NCBI RefSeq assembly: GCF_003838195.1
Contig: NZ_RCBY01000009.1
Coordinates: 1-64,000, forward strand
Origin: Okeania hirsuta
GTDB taxonomy: Bacteria; Cyanobacteriota; Cyanobacteriia; Cyanobacteriales; Microcoleaceae
Length of the DNA: 64,000 nt
Reading direction: 5' to 3'
A program made the translations under genes and the position numbers. Below the pieces are notes generated by a model. It was not told where the DNA came from. It did not search any database and worked only from the letters and a program-made list of their open reading frames with translations. Of this stretch, positions 9,124-19,962 are shown in pieces (position 1 is the stretch's first letter; the number at the start of each line of letters is the position of its first letter).

Positions 9124-9406
9124 GGCGTTGGTAATTGGTAAGATGATTTTCTACTAGTGCAGGATGGCAGAAATAACTAACCAGTTACAAAATCCTAAAA
9201 GCCTTACCAATCAATACTTTTAACTGTCTTGAGTGTGTCTTACATTCTGAGGTCCCCTCAGAATTACACACTCGATGCATGACTTTTGACTTTTGACTTC
9301 CGCGTAGCGGCACTAGGGGTGATACCCATCACTTACTTTGGTAAAATATTTAGAGGTATCAGAAACAGACTACTGTTAAAGTTTTATCTCTTGATTTACC
9401 AACGCC
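9124..9406. mobile_element. GGCGTTGG-family MITE with 8-bp target duplication (second copy)
   Basis: The ends GGCGTTGGTAA and TTACCAACGCC are perfect inverted repeats. The flanks TAGAAAAT (9116-9123 and 9407-9414) are exact 8-bp direct repeats. 283 bp. Internal segments around AGGATGGCAGAAATAA and GCCTTACCAATCAATA recur in reverse complement at about 35978-36050, a partial copy. Confidence 0.9.
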
Positions 9407-9808
9407 TAGAAAATAGACTGCTCCTCCGTAGATACACAGAGAGTGCTACTTAACTACCTATGCAAGTTACAGCAGTTTTAATTTAGATAAAGCAAAGAGA
9501 CCTTAGAGGTAGATTCCAGAAGGCATAGAGGAGAAATCATTTGCTTCACTCAAGTGAAAAGCACTATAAACTTATATGAAGTTTTGATGAAGCTATAATG
9601 AAACTTTGATGAAGAAATTTGATTTTTGTTCCTCTGTATATTCTCTATTTTATTAAAAACAAATCTTCAGGTTTTTATACATTTTAAGAATAATATAAAA
9701 TCCATTACCCTACTTTGTTAGAATTGCTATACTATTAAGAAAAAGTCAATTGGGTTAGACAAACTTAGTCTGAGCTCGATGTCATTCATCATCTAGAGGA
9801 ATTAGGCA
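9407..9808. promoter_or_regulatory. Upstream region of protease 1 with GATGAAG repeats
   Basis: No gene. Contains degenerate repeats of TTTTGATGAAG (9580-9625) that recur, more regularly, at the same distance upstream of the second protease copy (12002-12052). The shared position suggests that the leader was duplicated with the gene. No promoter boxes can be called with confidence. Confidence 0.45.
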
Positions 9809-11476
9809 ATGGGTCTTCATTTATCAAAAAATAACAAACTAAAAGCAAAATTCAATCATTCCATACTCAAATCTTTTAAAATAAAAAAAACTAGCAAAAT
9901 AGGGCTTAGTTGCATACTTGGTTTAGTGGCCAGCCAGAGCATTCAAACATCAGTACGAAGTATAGTAATAAATGATACTGCGGGGTCTGATACTGCTATA
10001 GAGATAGGTTCTCCTTTTACTGCTATCACTGACATTTTATTTTTCGATGAAGAAGATGGTTTTGTTAGTGAGTGTACTGGTTCGCTGATTGCAGAAAAGT
10101 ATATACTCACAGCCCAACATTGTTTCAATCCTTTTGAATTTGGAGAGATTTTTCCTGAAGATGTGAGCGTTCGATTTAGCGATGAAAAGAACGACACCTT
10201 AACAAATATTGCAGTCAGTGACATCTCTTTTCTAGATGACACCTTCAGAGACTTAGATGGTACAGATATTGCTGTACTTGAACTTGAAGTGGCTGCTCCA
10301 GAAGACATCAAGCCTTTAAAATTATTTGGCTCCGATCCCCAACACCTGATTACAACCGATCCAAACGATCCAGCAATTATGGTTGGTTTTGGTTATATTG
10401 GTTTAGGCGATGAAGGGAGTAATTTTAATGAAGATAGTATGCGGTGGGGTGCTGAAAACTCTATCGATCTTGTTGGTAGTGTTTTCGATCCAGTTTTTGA
10501 TGCTATCTTTGAATCAAACATTATTAACACTGATTATGATGATGGAACTGAAGAAAATAACAGTATTGGTAGTACAGATCCTTTAGACAATGAAGGAACT
10601 ACTGCTGTTGGCGATAGTGGTGGCCCACTGCTAGTCAGAAATCCAGAAAATGATGAATACTTAATTGCCGGAGTGGTTACTGGTGGTTCCTCTGACTTCA
10701 GTACATTTGGAGATGTATCCTGGTGGACAGGAGTTACAGAACACCGTGAATTTATAGAATCATTTGGTGCTGAGTTTGTTGGTGATTTTGTCCCTGTTGT
10801 TCTCGAACCTACAGATGATATTCAGAATAGTAGTTTTGAAAAAGGTTTGACTGGTTGGAGTAGAAGAGGTTCTGCTGGTGTCACAAATAGCACTTTTCCT
10901 GTATCAACGTCACAGGGAGATTCTCAAGCATTAATAGTTAATGATGAATTTCTAGGGATTGCTAGTACTAATGAAATAGAAGAACTATTAGAGTTAGATC
11001 CAGGAGATTTGGATGCCGTATCAGGTAGTTTGATCGTTGCAGGTTCTGCTATCAAGCAAACTTTCCAAGCAAAAGCAGGAGATGTCCTAACTTTTGATTT
11101 CAACTTTTTGACAGATGATTTGACAGATGAATGGACACCTGATGATTTCTTAAACGATTTTTCTTTTGTCTCCCTTGCCAGTGATGTATTCAATAATCCT
11201 TTCATAGACTTATTAGCTGATACTTTCTCTGACTTCGTTGATTCTGATACTGCCTTCTTCAGCGAAACTGGGTATCAAAGTTATTCTTATGTGATTCCTG
11301 AAACTGGAACTTATACTCTAGGATTTGGAGTTGCAGATGCAGAAGAGATTGGAGGTTTGTCTGGACTTTTAGTTGATAATGTGAAACTGGCATCCACACC
11401 AGAACCCACTACAACAATAGGATTATTTGGTACTGTTTTTGCAACATTTTCTTTGCTCAAGCGTAAAAGAAAGTAA
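9809..11476 (+). CDS. Secreted trypsin-like serine protease with PEP-CTERM anchor
   Basis: A chymotrypsin-fold protease likely exported and sorted at the cell surface. Residues 1-~50 are basic then hydrophobic (KTSKIGLSCILGLVASQS), a signal sequence. The catalytic triad is visible: His104 in LTAQHC, Asp153 in DGTDIAVLEL and Ser270 in VGDSGGPLL. From ~340 a beta-sandwich region begins with NSSFEKGLTGWSRRG, like the carbohydrate-binding or choice-of-anchor domains of PEP-CTERM proteins. The C-terminus STPEPTTTIGLFGTVF..LLKRKRK has the PEP motif, hydrophobic span and basic tail read by exosortase. The ATG at 9809 follows an AGAGGAATTAGGCA ribosome-binding region. A damaged paralogue lies 0.8 kb downstream. 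Substrate unknown. Confidence 0.9.
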   Translation: MGLHLSKNNKLKAKFNHSILKSFKIKKTSKIGLSCILGLVASQSIQTSVRSIVINDTAGSDTAIEIGSPFTAITDILFFDEEDGFVSECTGSLIAEKYILTAQHCFNPFEFGEIFPEDVSVRFSDEKNDTLTNIAVSDISFLDDTFRDLDGTDIAVLELEVAAPEDIKPLKLFGSDPQHLITTDPNDPAIMVGFGYIGLGDEGSNFNEDSMRWGAENSIDLVGSVFDPVFDAIFESNIINTDYDDGTEENNSIGSTDPLDNEGTTAVGDSGGPLLVRNPENDEYLIAGVVTGGSSDFSTFGDVSWWTGVTEHREFIESFGAEFVGDFVPVVLEPTDDIQNSSFEKGLTGWSRRGSAGVTNSTFPVSTSQGDSQALIVNDEFLGIASTNEIEELLELDPGDLDAVSGSLIVAGSAIKQTFQAKAGDVLTFDFNFLTDDLTDEWTPDDFLNDFSFVSLASDVFNNPFIDLLADTFSDFVDSDTAFFSETGYQSYSYVIPETGTYTLGFGVADAEEIGGLSGLLVDNVKLASTPEPTTTIGLFGTVFATFSLLKRKRK

Positions 11477-11478
11477 TA

Positions 11479-11543
11479 TGGTGTCCGGCAAGAGGAGAAG
11501 ACGACAGTTTTTGAAGCGCTATGAAACGGACATGATATAATAT
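11479..11543. mobile_element. Short ATATCATGTCCGG-family element
   Basis: ATATGGTGTCCGG and ACGGACATGATAT bracket only ~65 bp immediately after the protease stop. The smallest member of the family first seen at 4006. It could act as a hairpin after the gene, but there is no T-tract. Confidence 0.55.
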
Positions 11544-11783
11544 GATGGCAATTAGCTATTAGTTTGTTACTTCCTCTGAAAATATCTCAGCTTTCAAGGT
11601 TAGTTAATCTACTTAACTTTTAGATACAAGTGCTATATTTCCAAATATTGGAACTAATATTAATCCCTACTCTTAAGATTAGTTGGAGTGGGGATAATTT
11701 TTATCAATTAGGGAACAGGGAATGAAGTCAGGAGTCAGGGGTCAGGGGTCAGAATAAATAGCGTCAATACCAATTTTTAGGTC

Positions 11784-11933
11784 ATATCAAATCCGGTAGT
11801 ATTGGTGTAATTAGATAATAAGAGTGTGGGGAGATGGGGATATGGGGAGATGGGGAGATAGGGAGATATAAAAAGATTTAGCAATAACTGAAGATGGAAC
11901 ATTTTTTTATACCGAATTAAGCGGATTTGATAT
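11784..11933. mobile_element. ATATCAAATCCGG-family MITE
   Basis: The left end ATATCAAATCCGGTAG and the right end GCGGATTTGATAT are inverted repeats 150 bp apart. A diverged copy at 32378-32545 shares GGTAGCATTTGTGTAATT and TTTTTATACCGAATTAAGC. The interior is a GGGGAGAT-type tandem repeat. No coding content. Confidence 0.7.
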
Positions 11934-12001
11934 AACAGCTAAAACCTAGTTCAATCAGAATCAAACCTAACCTCAAAAACTACACTCTGCAAGTTAAATT
12001 T

Positions 12002-12052
12002 ATAAAGTTTTGATGAAGTTTTGATGAAGTTTTGATGAAGTTTTGATGAAGA
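12002..12052. repeat. 11-bp tandem repeat AGTTTTGATGA x4
   Basis: Four near-perfect copies of the 11-mer, about 215 bases before the start of the second protease. A degenerate version precedes the first protease and one unit lies near 45517. Function unknown; copy-number variation is likely. Confidence 0.8.
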
Positions 12053-12493
12053 ATTTTTAATATTTTTCTCCTCTATATTTGCTGAAGCTCCTGTCCTTAG
12101 TATATTTACAGAATTTACACTAATATAATTTATCTTACTTAAGTAGTATTGTCATAGTGTAAGAAAATTGCTATCTTTCTTTATCAGAATAAATTACTAG
12201 GGTCAGACATATCTGCGTGTCATTCCCGTTGAAATAAAACTCAAAGAAATTAAAGGGACCAGGGAATGAGCATATACTTTTCTAACAATTTCAAACAACA
12301 AAAAATATTTAACCCTTCCATACTCAAATCTTGCAAAAATATTCAGATTAGCCAAATAGCTCTGCGTTGTGTACTTGGTCTAATAGCAAGTCAAAGTTTT
12401 CAATCACCCGTAAAAGGCATAGTAATAAATGATACAGCAGGAGCTAGTACTGCTATAGAACTAGGTGCTCCTTTGACGGCTGTAACTGACATT

Positions 12494-12617
<124 letters not shown>

Positions 12618-13138
12618 TCAGAAATTCTGAAACAGGTGAATTTGTAAGTGGTTGTAGTGGTTCACTAATTGCAGATAATTATGTACTTACTGCCCAACAT
12701 TGTTTTGATCCTATATTTGGAGAGGCTTTTCCTGAAGATGTGAGTGTTGGATTTTACGATGAAAACAACTCTTTCTTGACAGATATTTCAGTCAGTGAAA
12801 TTTTATTCTTGGATGGAGATGAAAATTTCAATGCATTTTTAGATGGTACAGATCTTGCCATACTTGAACTTGCCGAAGCTGCTCCAACATCAATTACTCC
12901 TTTAAAATTATTTGGTTTCAACCCTGAGAACCTGATTGGAAGTGAGGCAACTATAGCTGGTTTTGGTTTCAATGGTTTAGGTAGTGTTGGCCATGAATTT
13001 ACTGCAGATGGACTGCGTTGGGGTGCTGAAAATGTGATCGATCTAGTTGGTAGTATTTTTGATCCATTTTTTGATGCCGTCTTTACATCTAACATTATCA
13101 ACCTTGACTTTGATGATGGAACTGATGATAATAACACC

Positions 13139-13262
<124 letters not shown>

Positions 13263-14235
13263 TCAGTGTCGATAGTAGTTCTTCACCTCTAACAAATGAG
13301 GGAACTACTGCTCCTGCTGATAGTGGTAGTCCGCTTCTAGTAGAAGTAGATGATGAGTTATTAATTGCTGGTGTTCTTTCTGGTGGTTCTACTGAAACCA
13401 GCCAATTTGGTGATATATCTTGGTTTACTGGAATTACAGAACACCGCCTATTTATAGAAGAGAATGGTGGTCAATTTGTTGGTGATTTTATACCTCTACC
13501 ACCCCCTCCTATTGAACCTCAACCTCCTGTATTTGGAATTAAGAATGGTGGTTTTGAAAATGGTTTAAATGACTGGAGTATACTTGGTGCTGCTACTATT
13601 GTGGATAGTGATTTTGGTATACCACCCTCAGATGGAGAGTCTAATGCGTTCATTTTGAACGATATAGTTGCTGTAGGTAATGATGAGATTGAAGAATTCT
13701 TAGGGTTGTCTGTTGGCAGTCTGGAAGATTTATCAGGTAGCATACCTTTTGAAGGTTCTGCTATCAAGCAAACTTTTTTGGCAAATGCTGGAGATGTTCT
13801 AACATTTGATTTCAACTTTTTGACAGATGAATGTACTCTATTGGATGTACAAAATGGTGTCTGTGAGCCTGAAGATATTTTTAATGACTTTTCTTTTGTC
13901 TCTCTTTCAGGTGATGAATTAGATAATTCTTTCTTAAAGATATTAGCTGATACTTCCTCTGATGTTGTTACTTCTGAAACTTTCTTCTTTGACGAAACAG
14001 GATATCAAAGTTTTTCTTATGAGATTTCTGAGACTGGAACTTATACTCTCGGGTTTGGAGTTGCAGATGCAGATAATGCTTTCGGTGATTCTGGACTTTT
14101 AGTTGATAATGTCCAGCTTACTGCCAGTGCTTCTACACCAGAACCTACTGCAACATTAGGATTATTTGCTACTGCTTTTGGAGTATTTTCTTTCCGAAAG
14201 AAGCGTCAAATAAAGTAATTCGGTTTGCAAATACC

Positions 14236-14330
14236 AGTTATAATTAGGCTCGTAGTTGGGCTTTAGCCCTAATTAATATAAGTATTTGACTTGCTCAAGC
14301 CCAACTACAAAGAAAAACTTGATTATAACT
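14236..14330. repeat. Inverted-repeat element with GTAGTTGGGCTT arms
   Basis: AGTTATAAT and ATTATAACT at the ends, and GTAGTTGGGCTT versus AAGCCCAACTAC inside, make a two-part foldback of 95 bp directly after the broken protease. Confidence 0.7.
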
Positions 14331-14334
14331 AATT

Positions 14335-14427
14335 CAGGACTTACGCATGAGGTAGGAAAAAATGGCATTAGAGATTGCTTCCCTGTCAGTCGCAATGACG
14401 AAAATAGGTTGTACTGCGTAAGTCCTA
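14335..14427. mobile_element. AGGACTTACGCA-family MITE, copy 1
   Basis: The ends AGGACTTACGCA and TGCGTAAGTCCT (one base inside each boundary) are inverted repeats. 5-bp target duplication TAATT at 14330-14334 and 14428-14432. 93 bp, noncoding. Confidence 0.88.
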
Positions 14428-14455
14428 TAATTATCAGAACTTGATATAAGTCCTA

Positions 14456-14568
14456 CAGGACTTACGCAAAATGTAGAATTATACGCTATCTGTAGGGGTG
14501 ATTAGCGTTTGCGAAGCATTCCGTAGGAAATCACCCCTACTAGATGTGGTGGTTATGCGTAAGTCCTG
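14456..14568. mobile_element. AGGACTTACGCA-family MITE, copy 2
   Basis: Same ends as copy 1. 5-bp duplication TCCTA at 14451-14455 and 14569-14573. The interior holds its own foldback, GTAGGGGTGATT..AATCACCCCTAC, around a GCGAAGCATTCCGTAGGAA motif that recurs elsewhere in the window. Confidence 0.88.
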
Positions 14569-14674
14569 TCCTAATAATGTTACCGCCTTGCTCCCAATTA
14601 AATCAAGAAATGGGAGCAGGATACTCCCACTGGCCAACAATTAAATTGGCTAATTGCTAACTGCTATCTGAGGA

Positions 14675-15844
14675 CTAAACCTTCGCCAATTGGAATACAG
14701 CTCCTAAACCAGATGCCATTTCCTCTGGAGAAATTTTACCATCCTGATTGATATCTAGAGCATCAAATACAGCATCAGTTCCTGCCCATTCTTCACGAGT
14801 GATGAAACCATCACCATCTAAGTCATAGATATGGAAAATATCTTCTGCTGCATGAGTGACTCCCTCTAGGCGAGTCAAGCGTTCTGCCAACAGATTTTCC
14901 AATGATTCTAATGCTTTAGAGAAACCTTTAATGCCTTCATCCAATTTTTGAGATGCCATCCGATTTTCAGCGTGCATCTTGTCAAAGGTTTCTTTGTCTA
15001 AGGCAATTTTTTCGGCATCAGACTCAGCTGCTTTCTCAACAGAAAGTTTCGTTGGTAGTTCCCCTGTAGTTGATTCTAGCTCACCCAACAAACCAGGTGA
15101 AATAGTCAACAAGTCGCAACCTGCTAATTCTGTGATTTCACCAATGTTGCGGAAACTAGCTCCCATGACTTCAGTCTTGTAACCAAATTTCTTGTAGTAG
15201 TTGTAGACTTGAGTCACAGATAATACACCGGGGTCTTCCGCAGGAGGATAAGAGTCTCGCCCAGTTTCTTTTTTGTACCAGTCTAAAATTCTACCTACAA
15301 AGGGAGAAATCAGAGTTGCGCCAGCTTCAGCACAAGCGATCGCCTGGTGCAGACCAAAGAGTAGGGTTAAGTTGCAGTGAATACCCTCTTTTTCTAATAC
15401 TTCTGCTGCTTTGATACCTTCCCAGGTAGAAGCGATTTTAATCAATATGCGATCGCGAGAAACTCCTGCTGCTTCATATTGAGCGATTAAATCTCGTCCT
15501 TGAGCTATAGTTGATTCTGTATCGTAGGATAGTCGTGCGTCAACTTCTGTAGATACTCGCCCTGGAATAATCTGTAAAATCTTAAGTCCAAAAGCAACTG
15601 CCAGTCTCTTAAATGCTAAATTTGCCACATCAGAAGGAGTAGCATCTGTCCCCAACTCTTCCCTTGCCTTTTTCAAAGTTTCATCCACAATTTCCTGATA
15701 CTGTGGCATCTGAGCTGCAGCAGTAATTAATGAGGGATTAGTAGTAGCATCCCGTGGTTGAAATTTTTCGATTGCTTGAATATCGCCTGTATCCGCAACA
15801 ACGATGGTTACTTCTCGTAGTTGTTCGAGTAAATTCTTAGCCAT
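14675..15844 (-). CDS. tal: Transaldolase with C-terminal EF-hand pair
   Basis: Transfers a dihydroxyacetone unit between sugar phosphates (sedoheptulose-7-P plus glyceraldehyde-3-P to erythrose-4-P plus fructose-6-P) in the oxidative pentose phosphate pathway. The TalB-type domain covers residues 1-~325: DATTNPSLI, the Schiff-base Lys136 in [10 protein letters not shown], and [12 protein letters not shown]. The last ~60 residues carry two calcium-binding EF-hand loops, [13 protein letters not shown] (341-353) and [13 protein letters not shown] (364-376), joined as a fusion. Cyanobacterial transaldolases with such tails are known; calcium control is plausible but unproven. The start at 15844 fits MAKNLLEQL. 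No opcA or zwf gene is adjacent. Intact. Confidence 0.95.
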   Translation of the reverse strand: MAKNLLEQLREVTIVVADTGDIQAIEKFQPRDATTNPSLITAAAQMPQYQEIVDETLKKAREELGTDATPSDVANLAFKRLAVAFGLKILQIIPGRVSTEVDARLSYDTESTIAQGRDLIAQYEAAGVSRDRILIKIASTWEGIKAAEVLEKEGIHCNLTLLFGLHQAIACAEAGATLISPFVGRILDWYKKETGRDSYPPAEDPGVLSVTQVYNYYKKFGYKTEVMGASFRNIGEITELAGCDLLTISPGLLGELESTTGELPTKLSVEKAAESDAEKIALDKETFDKMHAENRMASQKLDEGIKGFSKALESLENLLAERLTRLEGVTHAAEDIFHIYDLDGDGFITREEWAGTDAVFDALDINQDGKISPEEMASGLGAVFQLAKV

Positions 15845-15942
15845 TTATTTCTCCCTTTGAGAATAAGTTACTTACTTATGGTTTAGTCGATAATTTCCTA
15901 GCATTCAATATACTTTGAGATATTAGGACAAAGCTGTTTGCA

Positions 15943-16200
15943 CTAATTTTCTACTGTATTTCCATACAAATCTTCATCCAATTCCATTTCTGATACCATA
16001 CTTTGAGCATTAACTAATCTATCTGCAGCTGAAAAAACGTCATTTAGAGCACCAAAAAAAAGACATTTTTTTAGTAACTATTTTCATTTATTGAGTTACT
16101 TCTCTTTCTTCTTCAGTATTATCTGAAGTTCCTAGTTTACCTAATAATTTATCCCTACATTACTTCATAATAAGCTTGAGAACTTCCTCAAGTATTCATG
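15943..16200 (-). pseudogene. Possible decayed hypothetical gene
   Basis: The minus strand shows coding-like stretches in two frames: ..LLGKLGTSDNTEEEREVTQ then stop, and after a frame change FGALNDVFSAADRLVNAQS..ELDEDLYGNTVEN and stop at 15943. The composition (acidic, no low-complexity runs) differs from the surrounding AT-rich DNA. No family recognised. It may be only chance. Confidence 0.3.
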
Positions 16201-16740
16201 CAGTTTAGTTACAAATTTGGAGACTGAGTAATCACCAATTTATTGTGGTTTTTTCTTGCTCATTAGGAGTATTTTTAGTTAATTACAACCTCAGTATTAT
16301 ATCAGAACAAATTTTTAATTCATTATGGAATGGATGAAATTATCGGCACGTTAGTTTTGTGTTTGACTTTATGGATAACTTACCAAATTAACTTCTGGAT
16401 TTCTGTGCCTTAACATACACTATCAATTTGTCAAATATATTATTGTTATACCAAATTCAAAAAAGGTCGCTACAGTATTAATCTTAAGTGTGCATCTCAA
16501 TTTTGAATAAAGCCAACAATTTATCATTTTTAGGCAACAGCTCATCTGGCAACAGGCAACAGGGAATATATAGGAAAAAAGTATTTTTGCAAATATGAGA
16601 TGCACCCAATCTCAAGACCTCTAACAACAGAATAAAGCACTGTAACAGTATTTTTTGAAAATGGTATTAAGAGCATATAGTTAAACTGAAAAAGCTCGTC
16701 ACCAATTTTTTTTTACACTTATCAAGTTGATAATAAATAG
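16201..16740. other. Gene-free AT-rich interval
   Basis: No credible gene, RNA or strong repeat. The only open frames are short and run through low-complexity DNA. Confidence 0.5.
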
Positions 16741-16743
16741 CTG

Positions 16744-17279
<536 letters not shown>

Positions 17280-17285
17280 TAATAA

Positions 17286-17657
17286 CTAGATAGAATGCTT
17301 AAAGCGACGAAGACGATCGGAATAACTCCGAATTACAGACAGGGCAAATAAAGGTGTTTCTTGAACTACAAATAAAAAGCGTTCTTGGTCAAGATAAGCT
17401 AATTTACATTCTGTTTTAGCAATAGCAGTAGAAGCTCGAATATGTTCTTCGTGAACTAGCGCTCCTTCACCAAAAACATCACCTTTTTTAATCGTTTCCA
17501 CAACTTGACCATTAACAAATAATTCGACTACTCCTTCAATAATTCCATACATTACATCAGCTTTTTGCCCATCTTCAAAAATTACATCTCCTGGTGCAAA
17601 AGTTTTTTGATCTAGATGTTTGTGAAATAACTCTACAGTTTTTGCTGGTTCTAACAT
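17286..17657 (-). CDS. Cyclic-nucleotide-binding domain protein
   Basis: A 123-residue protein that is essentially one cNMP-binding beta-barrel (CRP/FNR sensory fold) without a DNA-binding domain. The phosphate-binding cassette region reads GDVFGEGALV..HIRASTAIA, close to the consensus FGExAL-(x)n-RxAT. It would sense cAMP or cGMP or act as a structural module; effector and partner are unknown. I chose the ATG at 17657 (MLEPAKTVELF), which has GGAG 12 bases upstream; a longer frame from 17699 lacks this. The C-terminus RSYSDRLRRFKHSI is complete. It lies 197 bases downstream of pgm on the same strand, with a MITE in between, so co-transcription is doubtful. Confidence 0.85.
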   Translation of the reverse strand: MLEPAKTVELFHKHLDQKTFAPGDVIFEDGQKADVMYGIIEGVVELFVNGQVVETIKKGDVFGEGALVHEEHIRASTAIAKTECKLAYLDQERFLFVVQETPLFALSVIRSYSDRLRRFKHSI

Positions 17658-17702
17658 AACTATGTATCTCCGTATGTAAATTATCTTGAAAACTAACAAA
17701 AA

Positions 17703-17820
17703 CAGGACTTACGCATGAGGTACGAAAAACTAGGACTAGAGATTGCTTTTCGTTCCGGACTGCTGCGCAAACCCTGTCGGTCGCTTCGGACAAAAATACG
17801 TTGCAGGTGCGTAAATCCTA
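17703..17820. mobile_element. AGGACTTACGCA-family MITE, copy 3
   Basis: AGGACTTACGCA at the left and TGCGTAAATCCT at the right. One mismatch in the terminal repeat and no clear target duplication, so an older copy. It sits between pgm and the cNMP-binding gene. Confidence 0.75.
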
Positions 17821-17853
17821 ATTAAATCAACCTCTTGCCTCCTACCTAAAAAA

Positions 17854-19491
<1,638 letters not shown>

Positions 19492-19543
19492 TTATCGTAA
19501 TTTAACAACTTTCTACATTAGAGGAATTCCTGCCTAAGTCTGA

Positions 19544-19659
19544 TATAGCAGTCGAAGGAAAGGCCGCGGACATATCAAAAATTTAAAACTCAGACAACGC
19601 AAGATTCTTCCCTCTTTCCTAAATAACTAATCGCCTTCTTCCTTCTTCCTTCTGCTATA
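19544..19659. mobile_element. TATAGCAG-family element (copy 2)
   Basis: TATAGCAG and CTGCTATA form the ends. The core GTCGAAGGAAAGG..ACATATCAAAA..AACTCAGACAACG matches 2636-2734. 116 bp, noncoding, 55 bases upstream of pgm. Confidence 0.7.
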
Positions 19660-19962
19660 ATCTCTGATTTTTTTGTCAATTAATGCTTAAGTTGATATCA
19701 ACTCTCATTGCATCATGGCCATTAATATTTTCATAATTCATCGTTTGACTGTTTCTGTTTTCACTTTTACACCAAATATGGCGCATTTGAATAATTAATT
19801 TTTTGGTGTTGAGCAAATGTGCTTATAGTTAACATCAGGTTAATAAAATAGAGAATTTTTGAGCTAGAAAAATCTAAACTTTTAATAAAGAAAAAGTAGA
19901 TGGCAATGGACAATCTGTTATTGATTGAATTAATTAATACTCCTTTAAAATCCTCCACAATT

